From NCBI GenBank assembly GCA_020634565.1, contig JACKBN010000012.1, positions 62,001-126,000 on the forward strand: a stretch of 64,000 bases of DNA, written 5' to 3'. Shown in pieces: positions 18,578 through 25,678 of this stretch; within the stretch, counting starts at the first letter, position 1, and each line of letters begins with the position of its first letter. The position numbers and the translations under genes were made by a program. Origin of the DNA: Ardenticatenaceae bacterium (GTDB lineage: Bacteria > Chloroflexota > Anaerolineae > Promineifilales > Promineifilaceae). The notes under the pieces were generated by a model. It searched no databases. It saw only the letters and a program-made list of their open reading frames with translations, and was not told the origin of the DNA.

Positions 18578-18997
18578 TTACTGTTTACTGAGCGCTTTCA
18601 TATGGGCCAAAACGGCCGTAACGCCATTCAAGCGCTGCCCGGTAAGCACCTGCTGCAAACCCATGCCCAGGTAAAACTCCAGGGGGATTTTTTCAAGATC
18701 CTCTGGCGTTGTCCAGCCAATACCCTCTTGCAGCAAAGAGGCGTAGCCTCGCACTGTGGGGGCTTCTTCCGGGATGTCAAAGTGGAAAAAGATTTTGCCA
18801 TCTTGCCATTCCGGATAGATCACCACGGGCGACATGCATTCGTGCACTGGATCGCCTGCGGTTTCGCTGGTGTCGATCGTGTCGGGCACTGGCGGCAGCT
18901 TCTCGGCAAACTCCAGCAGGTACTCCAACTTCTCCTGGCCAACGCACAGGCTAAAATCTTCAACAATTTCTGCTAATCTTTCTGGTAATTCACTCAT
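18578..18997 (-). CDS. sufE: SufE-like sulfur acceptor protein
   Basis: This 139-residue protein has the SufE/CsdE fold signature: ERLAEIVEDFSLCVGQEKLEYLLEFAEKLPP at the start, then the catalytic Cys in VHECMSPV near residue 54, ADIPEEAPTVRGY-type beta strands and GMGLQQVLTGQRLNGVTAVLAHMKAL at the end. SufE takes persulfide sulfur from a cysteine desulfurase and passes it to the Fe-S scaffold. No desulfurase or other suf gene is nearby. The gene converges on the LiaF-like gene, with only 16 bases between the stops. Confidence 0.9.
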   Translation of the reverse strand: MSELPERLAEIVEDFSLCVGQEKLEYLLEFAEKLPPVPDTIDTSETAGDPVHECMSPVVIYPEWQDGKIFFHFDIPEEAPTVRGYASLLQEGIGWTTPEDLEKIPLEFYLGMGLQQVLTGQRLNGVTAVLAHMKALSKQ

Positions 18998-19023
18998 ACT
19001 TTGATTTTATCACACCGAGGTAG

Positions 19024-19057
19024 CATTTTCCCGGAAACTCCAAGTTTCCGGGAAAAT
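19024..19057. repeat. CCGGAAACT palindrome, probable terminator
   Basis: ATTTTCCCGGAAACT and AGTTTCCGGGAAAAT flank a three-base loop. It sits just past the nSTAND stop codon and could serve as a transcription end. Confidence 0.75.
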
Positions 19058-19063
19058 AGTGAG

Positions 19064-22000
19064 TTATCGCTCAACTTCTGGCATGCCGTACACGTGAATT
19101 TCGCCAGCCGTCGTGCCAAAAAGCAGGTAATGGCCATCCTGCGAGAAAATCAGCGAGGTGACGCCATCAGCCTCGGCATCTAATTCCAGCAGGAGTTCGC
19201 CATCTTCCACGCGCCACAAACGCACGATGCCATCGTCTGGGCTGCTGGTGGCCAGGATTGTGTCATCAGGTGAGAAGACGGCATGAGCATTGCTGGGGTG
19301 GGCATCCAGTCCGTAAATGAGCGGTGGGCCACCACTGCGTTCGCTGTAGTCATAGAGTTCAACACGGCCGTTTTCATACCCCACCAGCAAAATATTCCCA
19401 TCCGACGTAATCCCCATGTCGTAGGCACCTGCGGCGCTTTTGTTGAACGGCCGTGCAAAGCTGCGTTCAAACGTTTCCCCTAGAAATACTGACCCATCGT
19501 CACGGACGCGGCCAAAGAAACGGCCGTTGTAAGAAAAATAGGAGACAAAATTTTGCACATTTGTGTCTTCATTCTGCGATTGCCGATCAATTGTGCGTGC
19601 TTCGCCACCAATAATTTGTTTGAATTCCCAGACAGCCTGCCCACCAATCAGAAGAAAGGTACCATCAGGCGAGATGGCTACACTATAGAGGTTATTGCCA
19701 TAGACTGAGCCTGGCGCTGTTTCCCACGATTCATTTCGACCAGTTAATGAATATGTTTGTACACCTGGACCAAATGCAGCAAAAACTTGATTGGTTGAAA
19801 AAGCTGTGTCCCAAACAGTTGCTTCCGACCCGGTATCGTATGGTTCCAACATTGTGCCATCTAGGCCCCAAAGGTAAATGAATGTATTTGCTCCGTTAGC
19901 GTAGCTGCCTGCCGCGATTCTTGTGTTATCGGGCGACATGGAGACGCCGTACAGCGGCAGCCTATCGCTGTCGTTAAGGAATATATCATCCAGAACGATA
20001 ACTTGCTCTAGACTGACGGCAATCGTTTCACCTGTCACAGGGTCAACCGCGGAGATATACGACCGTAGCGGATCATTATCTTCCCCATCCAATAAGCCAT
20101 CAAAATCGGTGTCAATATCCAAAGGATTCGTTCCGGCTTCGATTTCATCGCCATCCAATAAATCATCAAAATCGCTGTCTGGTCGTGCCGGGTCTGTTTT
20201 GTAGGTGAGCTCCTCGGCTAATGTTAGACCATCGCCATCTGCATCAATTTGCTGTGCGGCGTCGGCGGTTGTCGTTGCGGCAACCGCTCTGACCACCTCC
20301 GTCGCCTCAATGGCGATGACGGTGGCCGCGTTGTTTTCTGCATTAAGTGCGTTTTGGTCTGAGGTGGCCTGGGCGGCTACGGCCGTTGCCGCATTTGCTT
20401 CTGAAGTGGATTGTGCTGCTTCGGCTGTAGCCCGGGCCTGTGCCTCTAAAAGGAATTGAGTACTTAAAGTATCGGATAAAAGTGCGTTTTCAGTGGCTTG
20501 AAGGTTGAAAACGATGGCGGCAATGCTAAGTCCAAACAAAATTAGCAGTGATGCAGCGACACTGGTCAGACGGACAAGCCGTGTTCGACGCATTTGTTGA
20601 TTTTCCATGGCAATGCTGGCGGTTAAAAATTCCCGCTCTAAATCATTTAGTTCAGCATCGCTCTGTGTGGCCCACTCTTGGGACTGCTCTAGCCGAGTAC
20701 CGCGATACAGTTCGCCGGGGTCCCGGTTGAGCTGCTGCCATTCCTGTGCCGATTCGGTGAGGTGACGGTGCAGGCGCAAGCCGTCCCGGTTCTCATCGAG
20801 CCAGCGGCGCAGCGTGGGCCATTCGCGGATGAGCGCTTCATGGGTCACTTCGGCGGTGTCTTCATCTGTCGTCACCAATCGGGCGGCTGAGAGCAGGTTG
20901 AGCACAGTTTGCGTCTCATCGGCGGCGTCGCTGGCGGGCAGCAGCTCGCTAATCTGGGCCCGGCGACGGGTGTCTTGGGTGCCTTCGCCCAACTCCGTGA
21001 GCCGCAAAAAGATGCTGCGGGCAATCGTTTGCTGCGCAGGCGTGAGTTTTTGGCTGAAGACGGATTCGGCCGTTTTGGCGATGGCTCCCTGCACGCCGCC
21101 GGCATCGGTGTAGCCACTGAAGGTGAGCGTGTTGCCCTCGCGCCGCCGCCATGTTTCCAGCAGAGCGTGGGAGAGCAGGGGGAGTGCGCCAGGTTCGGGC
21201 GGTTGGTCGCCGCTGGCCCCTGCGTCGCGTAGGAGCAAATCGACCAGGCCATCTTCGAAGGTGAGGCCGTTTTGCTGGGCGGGCTGCTCGATGGCCCGGC
21301 GCAGTTCGGTGGGGCTCATCGCGCCGATGTAGCGCTGCTGCGTTTCCAGCACGCGGCGCAAGGCGTCGTACTGGGCGCAGTGGTGGTAGAAGTCAGCACG
21401 CAGGGCGATGACGGCGCGGGTGGGTCGGTTGCTGGGGGTGCCATCAGGATTGGAAACGGCCGTTACCAAATTCTCCACAAACGCCTGTCGCTCTTTTTCG
21501 GATCGGCACAGGGTGAACAGCTCTTCAAACTGGTCGATGACCAGCAGCAGTTCTTCATTTTCTTGCACCAGTCGGCGTGCTGCCAGATGCAGACTGCGGG
21601 CGTCGTCGGCCATCGCGTCGATGAATTTGGCCGTCACGCCAATAGAATCGGTGTGGCGCGTCAGCGCGGTGGCCAGCGCTTCTAACGGATGATCGGTGGG
21701 GGTGAAGACATGGACCTTGAGGCCAGGCTGCGTTTTTTGCAGCGCGGGCACTAATCCGGCACGCACCAGCGACGATTTGCCGCTGCCCGATGCGCCAACG
21801 ACAGCCAAAAAGTTGCTGGTTTGCAGATGCTCGGTCAGTTCGGCGGTGAGCGTTTCGCGGCCAAAAAAGAGGTTGGCGTCAGCGGCGTCAAAATATTTGA
21901 GTCCCATGAACGGGGGGGATTGGTCGGAAACGGCCGTTGCCATCATGCCGCGCCAATCAATTTTAGGCCGCACGGATTCGCATAGCGAGATTAGTTCGGC

Positions 22001-22183
22001 GATGCGCTGTTCCCGCAAACAAAGCGCAACTAATTCGCGGGCTTTGTCCAGCTTGCTGCCGGGAGGCAGGGCTTCGTAGTCAAGTTTCAGGTCAAAGCAG
22101 AGGGTTTGCAGTTCGCTTTCGTTGAACGCTTCAACAAGCGCCTGGCGCAACTTTCTCTGGTTGATCGTTTCGGGTGGTGTCAT
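19064..22183 (-). CDS. EAD-like / nSTAND NTPase / TM / TSP3 stalk / beta-propeller receptor
   Basis: The product has 1039 residues from ATG 22183 (GTG 22195 is an alternative). Residues 1-75 (RQALVEAFNESELQTLC, ELVALCLREQR) resemble an effector-associated adaptor domain and align by eye with the TIR protein at 3653. FFGRE near 105 opens an nSTAND NTPase, with Walker A GASGSGKSSLVRAGL and Walker B LLLVIDQFEELFT, then a winged-helix region. A membrane segment (SLLILFGLSIAAIVFNL) lies near residues 540-565, followed by an Ala/Thr-rich helix. Three Ca-binding thrombospondin type 3 motifs (DADGDGL, DSDFDDLLDGDE, DTDFDGLLDGED) precede a C-terminal propeller with SPDxT and LWxxxDG blades. N-in/C-out topology would put the propeller outside and the NTPase inside. 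Function as a conflict or stress receptor is inferred. Confidence 0.85.
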   Translation of the reverse strand: MTPPETINQRKLRQALVEAFNESELQTLCFDLKLDYEALPPGSKLDKARELVALCLREQRIAELISLCESVRPKIDWRGMMATAVSDQSPPFMGLKYFDAADANLFFGRETLTAELTEHLQTSNFLAVVGASGSGKSSLVRAGLVPALQKTQPGLKVHVFTPTDHPLEALATALTRHTDSIGVTAKFIDAMADDARSLHLAARRLVQENEELLLVIDQFEELFTLCRSEKERQAFVENLVTAVSNPDGTPSNRPTRAVIALRADFYHHCAQYDALRRVLETQQRYIGAMSPTELRRAIEQPAQQNGLTFEDGLVDLLLRDAGASGDQPPEPGALPLLSHALLETWRRREGNTLTFSGYTDAGGVQGAIAKTAESVFSQKLTPAQQTIARSIFLRLTELGEGTQDTRRRAQISELLPASDAADETQTVLNLLSAARLVTTDEDTAEVTHEALIREWPTLRRWLDENRDGLRLHRHLTESAQEWQQLNRDPGELYRGTRLEQSQEWATQSDAELNDLEREFLTASIAMENQQMRRTRLVRLTSVAASLLILFGLSIAAIVFNLQATENALLSDTLSTQFLLEAQARATAEAAQSTSEANAATAVAAQATSDQNALNAENNAATVIAIEATEVVRAVAATTTADAAQQIDADGDGLTLAEELTYKTDPARPDSDFDDLLDGDEIEAGTNPLDIDTDFDGLLDGEDNDPLRSYISAVDPVTGETIAVSLEQVIVLDDIFLNDSDRLPLYGVSMSPDNTRIAAGSYANGANTFIYLWGLDGTMLEPYDTGSEATVWDTAFSTNQVFAAFGPGVQTYSLTGRNESWETAPGSVYGNNLYSVAISPDGTFLLIGGQAVWEFKQIIGGEARTIDRQSQNEDTNVQNFVSYFSYNGRFFGRVRDDGSVFLGETFERSFARPFNKSAAGAYDMGITSDGNILLVGYENGRVELYDYSERSGGPPLIYGLDAHPSNAHAVFSPDDTILATSSPDDGIVRLWRVEDGELLLELDAEADGVTSLIFSQDGHYLLFGTTAGEIHVYGMPEVER

Positions 22184-22323
22184 CGGCAAGTCCACATTGG
22201 GCAGGGCGTTTGCAAATCAGGCGCATTGTACGCGACAAAAGCAAAATATCGCAACCTTTTTCTAAACGGGAGATTTACGGAACGGCCGTTCCCCCTGTGC
22301 TATACTCCCGCCTCAGAAACCAT

Positions 22324-22381
22324 CCACAGATTGCGCAGATTACACAGATTTTTCTCTGCGTCCTCCGCGCTCTCTGCGGTG
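22324..22381. repeat. Hybrid CACAGATT / CTCTGCGGT repeat
   Basis: The left half carries CACAGATTGCGCAGATT words. The right half carries TCTCTGCGTCCTCCGCG words ending in CTCTGCGGTG. The halves belong to different sub-families of the same repeat type and pair poorly. Confidence 0.55.
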
Positions 22382-22401
22382 AAAAGAAAAATGGAGGCAG
22401 G

Positions 22402-23067
22402 ATGAAGCAATATTTGGATTTGATGCAGCATGTGTTGGACAACGGCGTGCGCAAGGAAGATCGCACCGGAACGGGTACGATTAGCGTCTTTGGCTACCAG
22501 ATGCGCTTTGATTTGGCCCATGGCTTTCCAGCCGTCACCACCAAAAAGCTGCACTTTCGCTCGATTATTCATGAACTGCTCTGGTTTTTGCGGGGCGACA
22601 CCAACATCCGCTACCTAAACGATAACAAAGTGACCATTTGGGATGAGTGGGCCGACGAAAACGGCGAGTTGGGGCCGGTTTATGGTTCTCAATGGCGCTC
22701 ATGGGATGGGGGAAACGGCCGTTCCATCGACCAAATCACGCAGGTGCTGCACAGCCTCCAGCACAAGCCCGATTCGCGCCGCCACATCGTTTCTGCCTGG
22801 AACGTGGCCGAAATTGAGCAGATGGCCCTGCCACCCTGCCACCTCCTCTTCCAATTTTACGTGGCCGAGAACAAGCTCTCTTGCCAGCTCTACCAGCGCA
22901 GCGCCGACATTTTCCTCGGCGTGCCCTTCAACATCGCCTCCTACGCCCTGCTGACAATGATGATGGCCCAGGTGTTGAGCTATGAACCAGGCGATTTGTC
23001 CACACGCTGGGCGACGCCCACCTTACCTACCGGAAACGCGGTAAGAAACCGCGGCTACGAGGATTGA
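22402..23067 (+). CDS. thyA: Thymidylate synthase, 3' end lost and frameshifted (probably inactive)
   Basis: The first 198 residues match ThyA almost continuously: MKQYLDLMQHVLDNG, EDRTGTGTISVFG, FPAVTTKKLHFRSIIHELLWFLRGDTN split across its usual positions, and the catalytic Cys in LPPCHLLFQFYV. The reading frame then derails. The DNA still spells GDF-VHTLGDAHLY if one T is restored at 22995-22997 and one at 23023-23024. Just after that, a 24-base repeat (23037-23060) supplies a stop or junk codons. About 50 C-terminal residues, including the dUMP-binding His-x-Tyr, are missing from the translated protein. The start ATG 22402 follows GGAGGCAG. The gene precedes folA, the usual thymidylate-folate partnership. 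Confidence 0.85.
   Translation: MKQYLDLMQHVLDNGVRKEDRTGTGTISVFGYQMRFDLAHGFPAVTTKKLHFRSIIHELLWFLRGDTNIRYLNDNKVTIWDEWADENGELGPVYGSQWRSWDGGNGRSIDQITQVLHSLQHKPDSRRHIVSAWNVAEIEQMALPPCHLLFQFYVAENKLSCQLYQRSADIFLGVPFNIASYALLTMMMAQVLSYEPGDLSTRWATPTLPTGNAVRNRGYED
23037..23060. repeat. Half copy of a palindromic repeat at the thyA break
   Basis: These 24 bases are identical to 24921-24944, the right half of a larger palindrome. They abut the broken end of thyA. Confidence 0.75.
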
Positions 23068-23072
23068 TATTT

Positions 23073-23324
23073 ATGAATGAGTTTCAGCACTTTCTGAAGA
23101 ATTTGCATAAAGGGCCACTTGAAGAACGGGTACAATCTTTTCGCCATGAGACTTTGAGATCTCTGAATTTTGCCAAAGCATATGCTAAATTGTTGGAACT
23201 GGGAGCTAAAGACCCCAATGGGATGCCAGAGGATGCGCTGGAATTGTTTGAGAAATTGCTCAGCAGCCTAGACGAAATCGGACAGCTCCTTGATGCGCTT
23301 GTTGGCCGGGATGAGACTGAATAA
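23073..23324 (+). CDS. Small helical protein of unknown function between thyA and folA
   Basis: This 83-residue ORF starts at ATG 23073. It is rich in Leu, Glu and Lys and probably all helical (MNEFQHFLKNLHKG, ALELFEKLLSSLDEIGQLLDALVG). There is no signal peptide or membrane segment. Its TAA is directly followed by the folA ATG, so translation is probably coupled. A GAGG just upstream comes from the end of the repeat that interrupts thyA. I do not recognise it. It occupies the place where the thyA 3' end should be, so it may have arrived with the repeat. Confidence 0.65.
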   Translation: MNEFQHFLKNLHKGPLEERVQSFRHETLRSLNFAKAYAKLLELGAKDPNGMPEDALELFEKLLSSLDEIGQLLDALVGRDETE

Positions 23325-23852
23325 ATGAATAACCCTGTGGTCTCAAGTAGCTCTAAACAAACATTGGCGATGGTTGTAGCAATGGACAAAAATTGCCTGA
23401 TTGGGGCGGACAATGGGCTGCCTTGGCGCTTGCCGGATGATATGCAGTGGTTTGTGCAGCAGACGATGGGCAAGCCAATCATCATGGGGCGCAAGACTTA
23501 TGAATCCATTCCCGCCAAATTTCGGCCGCTCAAGGGGCGGCACAACATCGTCCTGACGCGCGACCGCAGCTATGAAGCGCCCGGAGCCATCGTCGTGCAC
23601 TCGGTTGAAGAGGCGCTGGTGGCGGCGGGTGATGTGGAAGAAATTATCATCGGTGGCGGGGCGAATTTGTATGCGCAACTGCTGCTGCAAACCAACCGCA
23701 TTTACCTTACGCTCATCGAGGCAGAGCTGGATGGCGATGCCTATTTTCCCGAAATTGAATGGTCTGCCTGGCGCGAAGCGTTTCGCGAGCATCACCCCGC
23801 CGACGAACGACACAATTTTGCCTTCACCTGGCTCATTCTAGAGCGAATTTAA
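23325..23852 (+). CDS. folA: Dihydrofolate reductase
   Basis: This 175-residue DHFR reduces dihydrofolate to tetrahydrofolate with NADPH. The fold markers are all present: MVVAMDKNCLIGADNGLPWRLPDDM at the active-site loop (Asp in LPDDM), PIIMGRKTYESIP, NIVLTRD, and the cofactor-binding EEIIIGGGANLYAQLL. The N-terminus carries about 12 extra residues (MNNPVVSSSSKQ) ahead of the first strand. The start codon abuts the stop of the small ORF before it. It belongs functionally with thyA, whose product makes dihydrofolate, although thyA looks damaged here. Confidence 0.95.
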   Translation: MNNPVVSSSSKQTLAMVVAMDKNCLIGADNGLPWRLPDDMQWFVQQTMGKPIIMGRKTYESIPAKFRPLKGRHNIVLTRDRSYEAPGAIVVHSVEEALVAAGDVEEIIIGGGANLYAQLLLQTNRIYLTLIEAELDGDAYFPEIEWSAWREAFREHHPADERHNFAFTWLILERI

Positions 23853-23857
23853 GTTTT

Positions 23858-23919
23858 CACCGCGGAGAACGCGGAGGGCGCAGAGTTTTTCTCCGTGCTC
23901 TCCGTGTGCTCCGCGGTGA
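23858..23919. repeat. CCGCGGAGAACGC-word inverted repeat
   Basis: CACCGCGGAGAACGCGGA pairs with TCCGTGTGCTCCGCGGTG. It is a probable terminator behind folA. Confidence 0.75.
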
Positions 23920-24051
23920 ATCCCCAGAATTTCTCCGTAAGTAATTTGTAATCATTTGGGAATACGGCCGTAATCCTTCGCCGCTATCTTCCCTGTTGTT
24001 GGCTGCTTGCCAACGTTTAATTCAATAATGATTACGAGGAGAAACAATCCA

Positions 24052-24837
24052 ATGAAGAATGTGAAACTGTATTTATTGCTTGTCTTGGCTTTACTGTTGG
24101 TGGCATGTGGCGGTTCGGAAACGGCCGTTGAACCCAGCACTTCAGACGGAACCACATCCGAAGAAATGATGGATGAATCTGACGAATCCATGGATGATGA
24201 GATGATGGACGAAAGCATGGACGAGGAAGAGATGATGGATGAGTCCATGGACGACGAAATGATGGAAGACGAATCTATGGATGAGGACATGGCGATGTCT
24301 GACCACGAAGAAGGCATGGCGGAACTGGAAGAAACGATGGAAGACGCCGAAGCCATGGACGACGAGATGATGGATGAAGAGATGGCAATGAGCGACTTGC
24401 CCGCCTGGATGACCATCGAACTTACCGACGTGCGCACCGGCGAAACGTTCACCCTGGCCGATTTTGCGGGCAAAACCGTCTTTGTGGAGCCGATGGCTAC
24501 CTGGTGTACCAACTGCCGCCGCCAATTGGGTAATGTGGCCGAAGCACGTACCCAGCTTGCCGATAATCCAGACGTGGTTTTTGTCAGTATCAGCGTGGAA
24601 ACTACCATTGGCAACGGCGACCTGGTCAACTATACAGATGAAACTGGCTTCGACTGGACCTTTGCTGTGGCTACCCCGGAAATGCTCATTTCCCTGGCGG
24701 ATACCTTTGGCCAAACCGTTACCAATCCACCGTCAACGCCCCACTTCATTATCCGGCCTGATGGGTCCACGACTGACCTGACCACCGGTTTTGAAGGCCC
24801 CGAAGAGCTGCTGCAAAGCATCGAAGCCGCTTCCTAA
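24052..24837 (+). CDS. Thioredoxin-like lipoprotein with Met/Asp/Glu-rich linker
   Basis: This 261-residue protein starts at ATG 24052 behind GAGGAGAAA. The signal peptide ends in the lipobox LLVAC at residue 18. Residues 35-115 are a striking acidic, methionine-rich linker built from MMDE/SMDDE words, with no aromatic residues. From residue 120 there is a TlpA/ResA-like redoxin: MTIELTDVRTGETFTLADFAGKTVFVEPMATWCTNC, then PSTPHFIIRPDG with the cis-Pro. The CxxC is WCTNC. The next gene encodes a CcdA-like electron carrier, so the lipoprotein probably receives electrons outside the membrane. The Met/Asp linker might hold copper, which is speculation. Confidence 0.85.
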   Translation: MKNVKLYLLLVLALLLVACGGSETAVEPSTSDGTTSEEMMDESDESMDDEMMDESMDEEEMMDESMDDEMMEDESMDEDMAMSDHEEGMAELEETMEDAEAMDDEMMDEEMAMSDLPAWMTIELTDVRTGETFTLADFAGKTVFVEPMATWCTNCRRQLGNVAEARTQLADNPDVVFVSISVETTIGNGDLVNYTDETGFDWTFAVATPEMLISLADTFGQTVTNPPSTPHFIIRPDGSTTDLTTGFEGPEELLQSIEAAS

Positions 24838-24852
24838 AATCAACAATCCCCT

Positions 24853-24944
24853 ATTACCCCGGAAACTTGGAGTTTCCGGGGTAATAACCAGTAGTCGCGG
24901 ATTCCAGTCCGCGTTTTTGGCGCGGTAAGAAACCGCGGCTACGA
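24853..24944. repeat. CCGGAAACT palindrome followed by GTAGTCGCGG palindrome
   Basis: The first (24853-24886) pairs ATTACCCCGGAAACT with its complement across three bases. The second (24891-24944) pairs GTAGTCGCGGATT with AAACCGCGGCTAC. The right half of the second recurs at the thyA break. Confidence 0.75.
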
Positions 24945-24958
24945 AAAGGTTTTCCAAA

Positions 24959-25624
24959 ATGAGTCAATTACTCGAGGCGTTTGTGCTGGGCAACAGCGCC
25001 ATTCTCACCAATGTTTGTATTTTGCCGCTGTACCCTGGCCTGATAGCGTACCTGGCGGGCAACGCTCAAAACGAACGTGCCCAGACTGCCACCAAATGGT
25101 TAGGGCTGCTGGTTTTGGGCGGTGTGCTCAGCATGATGCTCCTGGTTGGGCTGATTTTGTACCTGCTGCAACAAAGCTTTGGCAGCGTTCTCACCGTGGT
25201 GCTGCCCATCATCTACGCCGTGGTGATTTTCCTTGGGCTGCTGATGCTGACGGGGCGCAATCCGTTCAATCGGCTGGCGGTTTCCCAGACGCCTTTGCTG
25301 AGCAATCCATACGCTGGTGCTTACGTGTACGGCCTCATGCTCGGCCCGATGACGTTGCCCTGCACCGGTCCGCTGATCGTAAGCGCCTTTTTGCTGGGGG
25401 CGGGCAGCGTGGCGAATTTGTCTAGCAGCCTGAGCTACTTTTTGTTTTTTGGCATTGGCTTTGGCTGGCCGCTGGTGCTGCTGCCGTTCATCGCCATGCC
25501 GTTCCAGCGCAAATTTACCCGCTGGTTGGGGCAAAATTACAAGCTGCTCACCCGCGTTTCCGGTGCATTGCTGATGGCGATTGGTGTATTTGGTTTGTGG
25601 GTGGATGTGATTCCGAATCTTTAG
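24959..25624 (+). CDS. CcdA/DsbD-type membrane thiol electron transporter
   Basis: This 221-residue protein has six hydrophobic segments. Two conserved cysteines sit in Pro-containing membrane motifs, NVCILPLYPG near residue 19 and TLPCTGPLIVSAF near residue 135. That is the CcdA pattern, in which the two Cys carry electrons from cytoplasmic thioredoxin to the outside. It is shorter than DsbD and has no extra domains. It follows the thioredoxin-like lipoprotein at 24052, its likely electron acceptor. The repeat pair between them may lower expression of the second gene. Confidence 0.88.
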   Translation: MSQLLEAFVLGNSAILTNVCILPLYPGLIAYLAGNAQNERAQTATKWLGLLVLGGVLSMMLLVGLILYLLQQSFGSVLTVVLPIIYAVVIFLGLLMLTGRNPFNRLAVSQTPLLSNPYAGAYVYGLMLGPMTLPCTGPLIVSAFLLGAGSVANLSSSLSYFLFFGIGFGWPLVLLPFIAMPFQRKFTRWLGQNYKLLTRVSGALLMAIGVFGLWVDVIPNL

Positions 25625-25678
25625 GTAATTGGGTAACTGGTAATTCGTAATTACCCAATTACCAGTTACTCAATTACG
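25624..25678. repeat. GTAATTGG-word inverted repeat
   Basis: GGTAATTGGGTAACTGGTAATT pairs (in shorter words) with AATTACCCAATTACCAG. It separates the convergent CcdA-like and valS genes and probably terminates both. Confidence 0.75.
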
